DNA of 64,000 nucleotides from Neostapfia colusana (lineage: Eukaryota > Streptophyta > Magnoliopsida > Poales > Poaceae): positions 31,406,720 through 31,470,719 of the forward strand of contig JASWHV010000008.1 of assembly GCA_030760725.1 (NCBI GenBank), in the 5' to 3' direction. The notes under the pieces were generated by a model. It was not told the DNA's origin, did not search any database, and worked only from the letters and a program-made list of their open reading frames with translations. Position 1 is the first letter of the stretch, and the number at the start of each line of letters is the position of its first letter. Positions 35,477 to 46,644 of the stretch are shown here, piece by piece. The translations under genes and the position numbers were made by a program.

Positions 35477-36972
35477 ATTTCACGTTTGAGGAAGGAGAAC
35501 ATTTGGATTGTGGATTCAGGTTGCTCACGCCACATGACTGGTAACAAAGAATGGTTCTCCTCTCTCTCTTTTGTGTCACATGTAGAAAATGTTACTTTCA
35601 CCGATATCTCTTCTACTCCCATAATTGCTAAAGGTTCAGTTAGAGTAAACAATCTCTACACTTTGAAAGATGTGGCACTTGTTAAAAATTTGAAATACAA
35701 CTTGCTTTCGGTTTCACAATTGCTAGATGAAAATCTAGAGTTTAGCTTTGCTAAAAATTGCTGCAAGGTTGTAGATTCAAAAGGTGAGCTTTTGTTTAAC
35801 ATGTCTAGGTTTGGAAGAGTTTTTAAAGCTGATTTTGATTTGTCAACTTCTAAGCATCGGTGTCTAGTTGCTAATGATACAAAGGATCTATATTTTTGGC
35901 ATCGTAGACTTGGTCACATAGGCTTTGATCATCTCACTTGTGTTAGTGCTCTCGATCGCATACGTGGGCTGCCGAAGCTTAAAAAGGACAATGATATTCT
36001 GTGCTCTTCTTGTAGACATGCTAAGTTTGTTGCAGGTTCACATGCTCCTCTCACAATGACCATGACAGCTGAACCGGGACAACTTTTAAATCTTGACACA
36101 GTAGGTCCGGCACGTGTTCAATCCTTCGGAGGTAAATGGTATGTGCTTGTGATTGTTGATGATTATTCCAGATATTCTTGGGTTTATTTTATGGCATCTA
36201 AGAATGAAGCTTTTAGTCATTTTAGAACTTTATTTCTTAGATTATCTATTGACCACCCAGGATCATTAAAAGCAATTAGAAGTGATAACGGAACTGAATT
36301 TAAAAACCAATCCTTTGATCACTTTTGTGCTGAAAATGGAATAGATCATCAATACTCTTCACCCTATGTACCACAACAAAATGGTGTCATAGAAAGAAAG
36401 AACAGGACCTTAGTTGAGATGGCTAGGACTATGCTTGATGAATATCAAACTCCTAGGAAATTTTGGGCTGATGCAATTGCAACCGCTTGTTATGTCTCAA
36501 ATCATGTTTTCTTGCGTGCTAAGCTTGGAAAAACCCCCATATGAGCTCCGGTTTGGACATAGGCCTAGTGTTACACACTTTAGGGTTTTTGGTTGCAAAT
36601 GCTTTGTAAGAAACATGGTAATCTTGATAAATTTGAAGCTAGATCTGTTGATGGCATGTTTCTTGGTTATCCATCTCACACTAGAGGCTACCGTGTGCTT
36701 TTACTTGACACTAACAAAATTGTGGAGACTTGCGAGGTTTCTTTTGATGAAGCTAGCCCAAGTACTAGCTCCGATATTGCAGGTCCGGATCCATATCCGC
36801 AGGGACAGAGTATTTTTATTGAAGAAGATGAAGAAGTGGTGCTGCTGCCTAAAAACTCGGAAGTAAATAACGATCAAGCTGCTGATTTTGCACCACAACC
36901 AGCACGGACCTTCCTCAATCAACAAGCTCTCCTAATCAAAGGTCCGAACATGAAGAAGAAGGTGCTTATGAA
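35477..36972 (+). pseudogene. Protease and integrase part of D pol, frameshifted
   Basis: In the same frame as gag, protease begins at WIVDSGCSRHMTG (about 35500), then GAG-pre-integrase (FWHRRLGHIGFDHL) and the integrase core with Asp in VIVDDYSRY-type context and SDNGTEFKN, PQQNGVIERKNRT. One extra C near 36536 shifts the frame, and one lost A near 36610 restores it to VDGMFLGYPSHTRGYR. A further shift between about 36780 and 36960 leads into the RT frame. Integrase catalytic residues are visible but the protein is broken. Confidence 0.87.
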
Positions 36973-38640
36973 GTGTCTACTCCCCTCCAAGTACTCAAAA
37001 GTCATCCTCCACAACAAATCATTGGAAGCTTGCATGAACGAGTCACTAGGTCCAGGTTTTGCGATCCAAACTCTCATGCTCATTCTGCTTTTGTTGCTTC
37101 TTTTGAACCCAAGGATATATCACACGCACTCACTAATGAATCTTGGATTAATGCCATGCAAGAAGAGTTAGAAAATTTTGAAAGAAATAATGTTTGGAAA
37201 CTTGTACCTCCACCTCAAGGTCACACATTAATTGGAACTAAATGGGTATTTAAAAATAAGCAAAGTGAGGATGGGGTTGTGGTTAGGAATAAAGCTAGGT
37301 TGGTTGCTCAAGGTTTCACTCAAATTGAAGGTCTAGATTTTGATGAAACATTTGCTCCTGTTGCTAGATTAGAAGCTATAAGAATTTTATTAGCATTTGC
37401 TGCATCTAAAGGTTTCAAGTTATATCAAATGGATGTTAAAAGTGCTTTTCTTAATGGCTACATAGAGGAGGAGGTTTATGTTAAGCAGCCACCGGGTTTT
37501 GAAAATCCAAATTTTCCTAATCATGTTTACAAACTGTCCAAAGCCTTGTACGGTCTAAAACAAGCCCCTAGAGCATGGTATGATAGGTTAAAAACATTCT
37601 TACTTGAAAAGGGGTTTACCGTGGGCAAGGTTGATAAAACTCTTTTTGTACTTAAGCATGGCAATGACTCATTATTCGTTCAAGTGTATGTGGATGATAT
37701 TATCTTTGGTTGTGCTTCTCATGATCTCGTGTCCAAGTTTTCAGCTATGATGAGTTCAGAATTTGAGATGAGTATGATGGGAGAACTCACATACTTTTTG
37801 GGGCTGCAAATCAAGCAAACAAAAGAAGGAACTTTTGTGCATCAAACTAAGTATACAAAGGACCTTCTTAAGCGCTTCAACATGGACAAATGCAAGCCTC
37901 TTCGGACACCAATGGGAACAGCAACAACACTTGAACTTGACGAAGATGGTGACCCGGTCGATAAAAAAGAATACAGAAGTATGATTGGATCACTTTTGTA
38001 TCTCACGGCGTCAAGACCGGACATACAATTCAGCGTATGTCTTTGTGCACGTTTTCAAGCTTCTCCACGTGCTTCACATCGCCAAGCCATCAAAAGGATT
38101 CTCAGGTACCTACATGGAACTCAAGAATTTGGCATTTTTCTTCCTTCTTCCTCAACCGTTTCTTTGAAAGCTTTTTCGGATGCTGATTTTGGGAGTTGTA
38201 GGATTGATAGGAAAAGTACTTCGGGTGCTTGTCATTTTCTTGGTAATTCACTTCTTGCTTGGTCCTCTAGAAAACAAAGTTCAGTTGCACAATCCACGGC
38301 CGAATCTGAATATGTAGCTGCGGCTAGCACTTGCTCACAAATTCTTTGGATTGTTCAAACACTTAAGGACTATGGGGTTGATTTAGATAGTGTTCCACTG
38401 TTTTGTGATAACACTAGTGCAATTTGTATTGCTAAAAACCCCGTGAAACACTCTAGAACTAAGCACATTGACATTAGGTATCACTTTCTTCGTGATAATG
38501 TTGAAAAAGGAAACATTGTGCTTCACCATGTCGATACCGAACAACAATTGGCTGATATTTTTACAAAACCTTTGGGTTTCACTCGTTTTTGTTTCATTCG
38601 TAGTGAAATAGGGGTTATGCATCCTCATGGCTTAAATTGA
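36973..38640 (+). CDS. Reverse transcriptase and RNase H of element D (open 555-codon frame)
   Basis: An uninterrupted frame covers the whole copia RT (ARLVAQGFTQIEGLDF, YQMDVKSAFLNG, YGLKQAPRAWY, active site YVDDIIFG) and RNase H (FSDADFGSC, STAESEYVAAAS, CDNTSAICIAKNP, TKHIDIRYHFLRD), ending at TGA 38638-38640 after ADIFTKPL. The stated start is a GTG in the middle of the polyprotein; there is no real start codon here because the natural product begins upstream in gag. All catalytic Asp and Glu positions I can recognise are present. This is the best-preserved enzyme frame in the window. Confidence 0.85.
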   Translation: MSTPLQVLKSHPPQQIIGSLHERVTRSRFCDPNSHAHSAFVASFEPKDISHALTNESWINAMQEELENFERNNVWKLVPPPQGHTLIGTKWVFKNKQSEDGVVVRNKARLVAQGFTQIEGLDFDETFAPVARLEAIRILLAFAASKGFKLYQMDVKSAFLNGYIEEEVYVKQPPGFENPNFPNHVYKLSKALYGLKQAPRAWYDRLKTFLLEKGFTVGKVDKTLFVLKHGNDSLFVQVYVDDIIFGCASHDLVSKFSAMMSSEFEMSMMGELTYFLGLQIKQTKEGTFVHQTKYTKDLLKRFNMDKCKPLRTPMGTATTLELDEDGDPVDKKEYRSMIGSLLYLTASRPDIQFSVCLCARFQASPRASHRQAIKRILRYLHGTQEFGIFLPSSSTVSLKAFSDADFGSCRIDRKSTSGACHFLGNSLLAWSSRKQSSVAQSTAESEYVAAASTCSQILWIVQTLKDYGVDLDSVPLFCDNTSAICIAKNPVKHSRTKHIDIRYHFLRDNVEKGNIVLHHVDTEQQLADIFTKPLGFTRFCFIRSEIGVMHPHGLN

Positions 38641-39613
38641 GGGGGAGTTTTTGAAAATTTGAAAGTCTATGTGTGAATCTGAAACTAAAATAATATGAGC
38701 ATAGTATTTCATACATATATGACTTTGTGATTCCTTTTACAGGCTGAAAGTTCTTACTACATTACTCATGTTATACATTTTGTAGTTTTTGCCATGACTA
38801 GTAATTGGAATATTACTTACACTAAATCTGGTCATGATCAAACTTTCTTGCTGTTTTGAACTTGTTGCGTGCTCACAAGTGCTTTTAATCATAAAAAATT
38901 AATCAAGTGATCAGCTCACATGTTGAGTTTTCAAATAAAAAATTGAGAAAAAATCAAGAGAATATGCATGCATCGCACTTCTTCTTTTGAGATTGCTTAT
39001 CATTGCACTAAGATATGAACTTGGAAGGAGTTGTGTATGACTAAAACCATGTCCTTAAGCTTCTGATTGTCAAATGACATAGGCTTGGCTTGGTTGGTTA
39101 GAATAAGGCTGATGCGGCATATAATCTCTTGCAAATATCATATGATCAACTTTGTGCCTTAAATGATTATGAATAATAAAAATTCAGCAACAAGTGTCAT
39201 GTTTTCAGGTTTTGAAATAGTTGAGTAAGGGAGATCATGACTTGCTTAAACTGAAAAATACATTTGATCTCTAGCATGGCTTACACTACTTTATGTATCT
39301 CATTGATGTGATAGTGTAAGTAACCTGATAGTATGACTTGGATGAGCTTTGTTTTGTATGTATATGTTATAATATGCTCATAACATTTAAAAATTTCTCT
39401 TTTGAACCTTGCTGAATACATTGCCAAAGGGGGAGAAATATGTATAAGGAGAGATTTTTTTTACACTTTGCATATGTTTTACACTTTCTTCCTTCTCTGA
39501 TTTTAAAAAATGGGGAGAAATTAATAAAGGGGGAGAAATGAGTTTTCATAGCTTTTCAAAACTTTTCATAAGCCAATGTTCGGATTTTAATTGGTGTTGC
39601 CAATGCATTCATC
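38641..39613 (+). other. Noncoding stretch after pol in D
   Basis: About 970 bp, AT-rich, with no supported ORF. It contains several purine tracts resembling the real polypurine tract: GAGGGGGAG near 38640, AAAGGGGGAGAAAT near 39426, a GGGGAGAAA near 39512 and AAAGGGGGAGAAATG near 39526. Some SIRE-like elements carry an env-like ORF here; I see none. Confidence 0.75.
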
Positions 39614-39623
39614 AAGGGGGAGA
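39614..39623 (+). other. Polypurine tract of element D
   Basis: AAGGGGGAGA directly precedes the 3' LTR TGTGAGACC. Confidence 0.88.
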
Positions 39624-39624
39624 T

Positions 39625-41250
39625 TGTGAGACCTATGTGTGCTGAATACATTGGCAATTAGGATAAAAGTTAGCATTAACATTCAAAGTTTTGAATATTG
39701 CCAAAATATTCTTCTGTGGTAAGGTCCGACAAGTTCTTTGTTAGGTCCACCAAGTGTTGGCAAGGTCCAACGCAAGGTCCGGAGAGCTCCTGCAAGGTCC
39801 AGAGAGCTTCTGTGAGGTCCGGAGCTTGTTTTTAGGGAGCTCCCGTGAAGTTGAACTCGTAGAACTGCAGCGTCTTGTTTTTGCTTTTAACTCGCAATGT
39901 TTCAAACTTGCTTTATGGGATGGTTTGCTTAGTATTAATTTGCTATGTTTTTGGTGTGTTTTGGTGGTTATGGCTGTTATCATTTGATATGGTTTGCAAC
40001 ATGCTTATGCGACGTGCTCATGTAAGGTATTGCGGTTTTCGAACTAACGTGAGTCAAGTCAAGGACTTGTGCTCGGAAGAATTTGTTGTTTATTCAAGTG
40101 CAGGTGTTGCTTGAGTTCAAGACATGGCTGGTGACGGGATCCTTGGACTAGTCTCAGGGAGGAGATGAGGTTCCAACAACCAAGTTCGGGAGGAGCTGTG
40201 GTTGAGTTGATCGGGAGGTCGCGCAGCATGTTTGGATCAAGGGCATTGCATATGAAGGTTACGTGTACGTCATTGGAAGGTGTTTGCACGTGTGCAAGGA
40301 GTGCATGGACGTGGCAACATTGTTCCAAGGCGTGATGAAGAGAAGTGGACGTAAATTATTGGTCGGAAAGGTCCAACCGGCTGCATTGCGTACTCAGGCT
40401 GAGGCTGAGTCGGATATGGCTCAAATATTGAAGATTTGAGTTGGTTATGATAGGATTTCGTGCTAGGCATGAAGTTGAGTTGTTTTAGGAATGTTTAGGA
40501 TGTTCCTAAGGTGTTTGAAAGTCTCACAATTGCTTCTATCTGCGAATAGGAGAGTCCTGAGCAGTTATGCTAAGTTAGGATACGAGTCCAATTAGGAGTA
40601 GGAGTCCTAGATTGGATTGTTTAGGCTGAGGGCTGGCTATAAAAGCAAGGGGGACCAGAGCTCTCGTGGGTAGAGAACTTTGGGCTGTTCCTCTTGTGTT
40701 TCTATTGAATAAAGTTCATAGTTTCGAGGAGCTATTGTTCCTTGTTTGTCCGACTTGCTTTTCATCAAGTTTTTCTCGCCGAGTTTCTGGACAGACCGAC
40801 GTTGCTTCGGTGTTTCGTTCATAACTCGAGTTTTACAGATCCGATTGACGTGATTCTTTTTGGGTTGTCTTCAAAACTCAATTATCAATCATCTATGAAA
40901 TTTTCACGAGCTTAGGATCTGTAGTTTTTGAGATACACGAGTTTCTTTGCAGCGTTGCAGATCTGTTTTATATCAGGTAGAACAGATTGATCTTCGTTTA
41001 ATGTTTTGATCGTATCTCAAGTTTTACTTCGTGTTTTCAAGTGATTCTTGTTGCATTAGATCCGTGACTTTATTCTCTACCTCTCTACTTGATTTGTCAA
41101 GGTTGAACACGTTTGAAAACACTTGCACACATGGTTTCTTTAACCGATTGATTTTTTGCTGAGGGGTTTTTGTTGTTTCCGCTGCGAAAAGTTTTAATCT
41201 ACCATTCACCCCCCCCTCTGGTAACTTTTCACGTGCTCTTCGATCCTACA
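39625..41250 (+). repeat. 3' LTR of element D
   Basis: 1626 bp with the same ends as the 5' LTR; TATA box at 40638-40645. It is followed by GAGTC at 41251-41255. Confidence 0.95.
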
Positions 41251-41291
41251 GAGTCCCACTCCTTCCCTAGATACGCTTGGCCATATTGCTT
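41251..41291 (-). pseudogene. Scrap of C gag between D and E
   Basis: 41251-41255 is D's right target duplication. Read on the minus strand, this sequence supplies AYLGKEW and then continues across D into DSNDESSSDEE at 31560. The right end TGCTT (41287-41291) is E's left target duplication. It proves D and E both lie in C. Confidence 0.88.
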
Positions 41292-41440
41292 TGTAACACC
41301 CTCAATTTTGCATCCATGCATGCATACATATTTCACATAGAAAAACGTTTTTATAGAAGTAGAACGGGGGAAAGGTAGCTAAAAAGAGCCAGTTCCAATT
41401 CACCGAGGAGCGCCATCGACACTTGCTGCGGCCTGCTGGC

Positions 41441-42030
41441 CACGTGGCCCCTTCGGAGCTCATCCCTGCGGAAGCGGTGGGGTCCGGCACCGCTGTTCAC
41501 GTGGCAGGCTCGGAGCTCGCCTCTGTGGAAGAGGCGAGGTCCGGCTCGCTGGACACGTGTTGTCCCCGGAGCTAGCCTCTGCGGAGAAGCGAAGCCCAAC
41601 CCCGCGGGACACGTGTCGCCTTCGGAGCTAGTCTCTGCGGGGAAGCAAGGCCCAACCTCGCGGGACACGTGTCGCTCTCGGGACTCACCCCCGCGGAGGG
41701 AGTGAGGTCCGGTCCCGATGGACACGTGTCAACCTCGGAGCTCACCTCCGAGGAGAAGGGAGATCCGACACTACGGGGCACGTGTCATCCTCGGAGCTCA
41801 CCTCCGAGGAGAAGGAAGGTCTGACACTATGGCACACACGGAGCTCGCCTCTGAGGGAGAGGGAGGTCACGCCTGCCAGACACGTGGCGCACGTGGAGCT
41901 CGCCTTTGAGGGAGAGAGAGGTCCCGCCCGCCTGACACGCGGCGCACCCAAAGCTCGCCGTTGAGGAAAAGGGAGACCCGGCCCCCGCTGGACGCGTGGA
42001 GCCTCCGGAGCTCATCCCTACGGAATGATG
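41441..42030 (+). repeat. Tandem array of about eleven 56-bp units with G-box motifs
   Basis: CACGTG starts at 41441, 41498, 41554, 41610, 41666, 41723, 41779, 41881 and 41890, with degenerate versions near 41833, 41936 and 41990. Spacing is 56-57 bp for the first seven. Each unit also has CGGAGCTCAC/GCCTC and GGTCCGGC-like parts. Several units read CACGTGTC, the classical ABRE/G-box core. The array ends about 180 bp upstream of the TATA box. Confidence 0.88.
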
Positions 42031-42208
42031 AGGTCCTTAAGTGGTTTTTCCCTTGTCTGCGAGTACCCAGTACTGAGGAAACCAATACGATTACTTCCAC
42101 GCTGCTACCACACCAAAATCAATTGAAGATAAGTTGTTAAGATCCAAAACGAATTGAATAGGACTCTTATTTGAAATCCAATCGGAGTAGTACTCTTTGT
42201 TTTGCTCT

Positions 42209-42216
42209 TATAAATA
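42209..42216 (+). promoter_or_regulatory. TATA box of solo LTR E
   Basis: TATAAATA downstream of the G-box array in an otherwise noncoding LTR. A Pol II promoter on the plus strand is likely, but activity is unknown. Confidence 0.65.
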
Positions 42217-43613
42217 GAACCCAAAAAACCCCTTGGTCGTAACACATTTTCCCAAGTCAACAACTTAGAGGCCCTAGCCCCCAACTCACCGAGTTGAACC
42301 CCCTGCCAGAGTTCAGTCACTGGAGAACCGCCGATGAGCCCCGTCATGCTAGCCATCACGGAAGGGAGCTGACGATCTGTCCTTCTTCCATTGCTAGGAG
42401 GAAGGCCGAGTAGGTCTTCGTTACCACCTTACGACATCATCGCGGTTTCTACGCATCTGTTTCTTCGAACAGAAGCTTTCTCGTGTGGACAGATCATGTG
42501 TTGATCGGTTTTTGACGGTGGAATTGATCTAGATCTTGAATCAAGATCATCGCCACATCAGCAATTGATCCTTACACCCTTGTTCATCGTAAAACCCCAT
42601 GCAAGCCTATTAAAACATGCAAGGATACATACAAACTGATAGCATCATAGGATTTGCATCCATCTACACCATTGCATCTTGAGTAAAGTTTGTGCATGAT
42701 GTTTGATTGCTATAAATTTTGTATGTGCGTGGTCGTGAGTAGAAGTACAAGCTCAGGATGCTATCTACAAAGGACTATAGCACCATGACTTTGAGACACG
42801 TGAGCAACAAAAGCCATAGGAACAAGTCAAGTGCCCCTTGACCATATTGATCCCATGTTTTGAAACTGTTTTGTTTGCGAAAACATGTGTGTGCTTGAGT
42901 CAACTTGATGGGAAACCCTTCCATAGGAGTTTACTAGTTTTGTTAACCACCCTTGTCACCGGGGAAGTTAATGAGTCGGGTATGGTCGTTTTTCCTTTTT
43001 CCTTCGCTAATCTACGGGATATGGGAAGTGAAATAGAACATGTCTAGCTACTGCACTCATATGAAAAAAGGTAATAAGAACTTGATGTTGATAATGAACA
43101 TGAATCGGGGGAGATCTAGGCAAGCTTGGTTTGTGGATGTGGTAGAATGAGATGGTGGTTTACTTTACGTAGATCTAAGGACCGGTTCATGCCAGCACAT
43201 GCCAGGAAAACAGTGCCACCACAAGGCCAAATATGGGTGCGGCCTAGCTGACTAATTAGCTAAGTTACTAGATTGTTATGGACCGTGGAAGGCGCGGGGA
43301 ATGGGAGTCGAGAGAGGACTGCCCTGGGAACCGCATGGCACAAGAGCGGGCCCGTAGGTGGTAGAATGGTGATTCGAGCTTGCTGGTGAAACCTTAGTGA
43401 GTCCATACATCTAGTAACCCCTTTGTAAAGGCTATTTTGTGATCTCTTGGCCATACACCGACGGTTGTGTACTGGTATAATGGAGGTTTTGCAGTCGCCG
43501 ACGGGTGACGAAATCACAAACTTGTGGGTAAAGTGGTGCCACCTCTGCAGAGTGTAAAACTATCATGATAGCCGTGCTTACGGTCACAAGTGCCTGGCCA
43601 ACTCACATGATTA

Positions 43614-43814
43614 GATGGGATGGTTATTGGGATGGTTATCGGGATGGTTATTCGGTATGGTTATAGTATGGTCTTTGGATTTGGTTCCGGGAGTGTTGAG
43701 TCTTGGTAATGAGAATGGTTTCGGGACTGTTGAGTCATTACAATGAGTTTGGTTTTGGATCAAATGAATATGACATGAATATGAGATGGATATGAATATG
43801 AATATGAATATGAG
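43614..43814. repeat. Short tandem repeats in E
   Basis: Four GGGATGGTTAT-like units at about 43614-43665 and a GAATAT run at 43791-43814. Simple-sequence slippage within the LTR. Confidence 0.75.
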
Positions 43815-44415
43815 ATGGTTATTATGAGCATGAGATGAAGTTGAGAATGATTTATGGCTGGATGAGACATGATAAATAGTAAATTATGATGGAGGTATGT
43901 TGCTATTTTAATTGGATATATGTTGGGATTAAATTCACTTAAGATAGTTACTGTTTTTATCATGTTTTTGAAATAAATTTGCTTTCTGCAATGAGCCTTT
44001 TTATTCCTACCTCGTCGTAAGCTACATGTCATACTTTTCCTGCACATGCTGAGTATGACATGTACTCACCCTTGCATTATCATACAAACATCGGCAACAG
44101 GAGAGGAGTACTTCGAAGACTATGTGGAGTACTAGGCATGTGATCTACCGTCAACTTGCCTGTGGAGTTGCAGATGGAGCCGCTGCTGCTGTTTGATTTG
44201 CTTCTGCTACCGTTTAGAGACTTCCGCTGCTAGAATAAGTTAGAGACTTCCGCTGCAAGAATGAGTCAAAGATTGATGTAAAAAAATACTTAAACCATAT
44301 TATTCGTGGTGATATTCTGAATTCAGTTTGTGGATTACATATGTATGTGTGATGAACATCATGGGCACACATATGCATTAGCTAGGTTCCGTGTTTTACA
44401 GGACCGGGCGTCACA

Positions 44416-45660
44416 TGCTTCTTCTTCTTGAACATTTTCTTTGGTTGAGGCTTGTTGTCTTTAGTCTTCCTCTTATTTTCTTCATGTGGACAATCTACTA
44501 TTAAGTGATCATATTCTCCGCAGTTGTAGCACGCCCGTCTCATCTTGGGTCTTTGTTTGTCCCTTTGTCTTCCTTCCTTTGAGCTGCTACCCTTTCTTCT
44601 TCTCATCATTTTCTTGAACTTCATCATGAACAAGATTATGTCTTCTTCACCGATATCACTACTTTCATCATCACTGTCGTCTTCTCCATGAGCTTCTCGA
44701 GCTTCTAATGATATAAGTTGACTTCAAAGCAACTCCTTTCTTCTTTTCCGAGGTGAGATCGGCAATTTCCATGACATGCTTGGCTTACTTCTCCATCATT
44801 TCAATGTTGATGATCTTGCCAAGAGGTTCGTCTGGGGTCATTTTCCGATACCCGGGGCTTTCTCTAATCATGAAGCAAAGAGTCACGTTGCGAGGCATGA
44901 ATGCTCTGAGAATCAACTTCACAACCTCATGATCATTCCACTTTTTGCTGCCATAAGCTCGGACTTTGTTGATAAGATTCTTCAGTCGATTGTACATATC
45001 TTGTGGTGATTCATCTTATTCTATCGCGAATCTTCCCAATTCACCTTCAATCATTTCTATCTTGGCTTTGCGTACATGACGATCACCTTCATGTCTGGAT
45101 TGTAGTGTGTCCCATATCTCCTTGGCAATTTCGAGTTCATCCACCTTGGTGAACTCGTCTCGGCTTAGTGATGACGTGATAACAGATACAGCTTGAGCAT
45201 TCCGATGAACGGCTTGTTCTTGGCTTGGAGTCAGCTCTTCATCATCATCAGGGATATCTATCCCTGTACACACTATATGCCACAAACTTGGGTGAAGAGA
45301 TATAAGGTGTATTTTCATGTTTTGTCTCCACATTGAATAGTCATTGCCATCAAAGTAAGGTGCTTTCCCTAGAGGAATTGATAAGTAATGACTATTGTTA
45401 GAATTCAAACGTTCATAGTCAAAAGGATATCGGGAGTAGTCTGTGTGACTACCCCCGTTCTTCTTCTTTTCATCATCGATCTTCTTCTTCCCTTTTGGTG
45501 AGAGTGCCTTCTTCCGTAGAAGAGCCTTGAGTTGGAGCACATCCTCATCATCGTCCTCACTATCTTGAATGGCGTCGAGTAGCTTCTTTAGCTTTTGAGT
45601 CCTTTCATCATCACCCTTTTCATCGTCGATCTTCTTGTGTACATCCTTGATGTCCGACAT
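44416..45660 (-). pseudogene. gag of element C, decayed
   Basis: Copia gag starting at ATG 45658-45660 (MSDIKDVHKK), with a Lys/Asp-rich N-terminal region, APYFDGNDYSMWRQNMKIHL, and EIAKEIWDTLQSRHEG. TAA at 45016-45018 and TAA at 44785-44787 interrupt it, and a frameshift lies near 44715-44725. The zinc knuckle CYNCGEYDHLIVDC is near 44495-44535. The frame ends in KKMFKKKKH at E's insertion point and continues at 41286 and then 31560. Confidence 0.88.
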
Positions 45661-45697
45661 CGTCTCTTCGAGCGGTGAGTCTCTTTTGAACAGTTTT

Positions 45698-45710
45698 GCT
45701 CTGATACCAA
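45698..45710 (-). other. Primer binding site of element C
   Basis: The reverse complement is TTGGTATCAGAGC, five bases from the LTR end TGTAGCC (plus-strand view). Confidence 0.92.
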
Positions 45711-45798
45711 TTGAATGTAGCCTAGAGGGGGTGAATAGGCTTTTCGATTCTTTGTTAATCCCTGAAACACTTAATAGATTTATCAAATACAGGGAAAT

Positions 45799-45882
45799 CG
45801 GACTAGTCCGGTAGAGTGCGGACTAGTCCGTTGTCTACTCAGAGACAAATCGGACTAGTCCGGTACTGTGCGGACTAGTCCG
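45799..45882. repeat. Palindrome array 1 in C LTR
   Basis: Four perfect copies of the 12-bp palindrome CGGACTAGTCCG at 45799, 45819, 45851 and 45871, arranged as two 52-bp units with two palindromes each. Another perfect copy is at 46590-46601 and a partial one near 46567. Confidence 0.92.
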
Positions 45883-46520
45883 GTATGCGTAGACTAGAAA
45901 TATCAAGGTTGATCAAAATTTTCACTTCTAGTACCCTATGCAGCGGAAATTAATTGGGAACTTAGATGTATTACAATAGTGAAACAATGAATGACAGAGA
46001 TCCACTTTAGTTTCAATGCTTCAACCTGAATTACACAAGATTAAGTAAACCCTAGAATATGATGAACGATAAAACACAAGAGCAAGAGACAAGATTTTAT
46101 CCTGAGGTTCAATTCCACGAAGGAAATCTACGTCCCCGTTGAGGATTCCATGAAGGATTGGGTCTTCAATAACCCTACCCTCGTCGAATCGCCACGGAGG
46201 TCGATTCTCTTCCACTAATCACAAAGGGCAAATAAATCGTTCAAGGGGCCTTATCACAAGTTGAGGGCTCCCCAAGAATTACAATGAATGAATACCACCA
46301 AGCACACTCAAAAGATGTACAATAAATGAATAAGAGTGTGCGAGAGATCGGACCCAAGAGCTCAAGATGTGTAGAACAAGTCTCTCCTTTGATCAATTGC
46401 TAATCCTCAAAGATTTGATCCTTTTAGGGTTAGAATGTGTGGAGAGATGTGAATTTTGGACTCTTGGAAGGTGTGATGGCGCAGGGGGTCGAGAGATGTT
46501 GTAGTATGGCCGTACACCTC

Positions 46521-46528
46521 TATTTATA
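46521..46528 (-). promoter_or_regulatory. TATA box of C 5' LTR
   Basis: Minus-strand TATAAATA followed by GAGG. It lies between the two palindrome arrays and fits the orientation of C. Confidence 0.6.
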
Positions 46529-46644
46529 CAAGGGTTTCTAAATGTTACCATTAGGGTTTGTGATGTCCGGACTAGTCCTTGGTGGACTCCGGACTAGTCC
46601 GGTGTGCGGCATGTGAAAAACCCTAAGTGTTGTGAGATACCGGA

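Larger units (their letters stand above)
31561..41250 (+). mobile_element. Element D: Ty1/copia, full length with both LTRs
   Basis: A 9.7-kb element on the plus strand with exact GAGTC duplications at 31556-31560 and 41251-41255. LTRs are 31561-33184 and 39625-41250. It has a primer site, long gag, pol in copia order, a noncoding stretch after pol and a polypurine tract. It sits in the gag/protease boundary of C in opposite orientation. The first 250 bp of the LTRs differ at about ten positions by eye. A SIRE/Maximus-like lineage is inferred from the long coiled-coil gag and the 1.6-kb LTR. Confidence 0.95.
41292..44415 (+). mobile_element. Element E: solo LTR (Ty3/gypsy type) with target duplications
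   Basis: TGTAACACCC...GGGCGTCACA, 3124 bp, with exact TGCTT copies at 41287-41291 and 44416-44420. It has no primer site, polypurine tract or pol, so it is best read as a solo LTR left by LTR-LTR recombination. A plus-strand TATA box sets the orientation. Near 44045-44130 it has GCTGAGTATGACATGTACTC then an acceptor-like CGGCAACAG and a short frame EEYFEDYVEY ending in TAG, echoing the exon-like frame in A and B. Family is inferred; a non-autonomous element is less likely. Confidence 0.85.
45716..46644 (-). repeat. 5' LTR of element C, first segment
   Basis: Begins TGTAGCCTAG (plus view) beside the primer site and stops at 46644, where F begins; 46640-46644 is F's target duplication CCGGA. 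Continued at 58965-59339, for a total LTR of about 1.3 kb. No coding content. Confidence 0.88.

Noticed and set aside
38641..39613. Env-like ORF after D pol
   Set aside because: Searched for because SIRE-like elements may carry one; only short frames without membrane segments are present.
41301..42100. Several 60-120-codon frames in the repeat array of E
   Set aside because: They arise from the 56-bp GC-rich repeat, occur on both strands and carry no start or domain support.
41292..44415. Complete autonomous element
   Set aside because: No primer site, polypurine tract or coding domain between the TG and CA ends; solo LTR is simpler.
45799..45882. CRISPR-like repeat array
   Set aside because: Repeats are 12-bp palindromes with short, repeated spacers inside a copia LTR of a plant; no cas genes.
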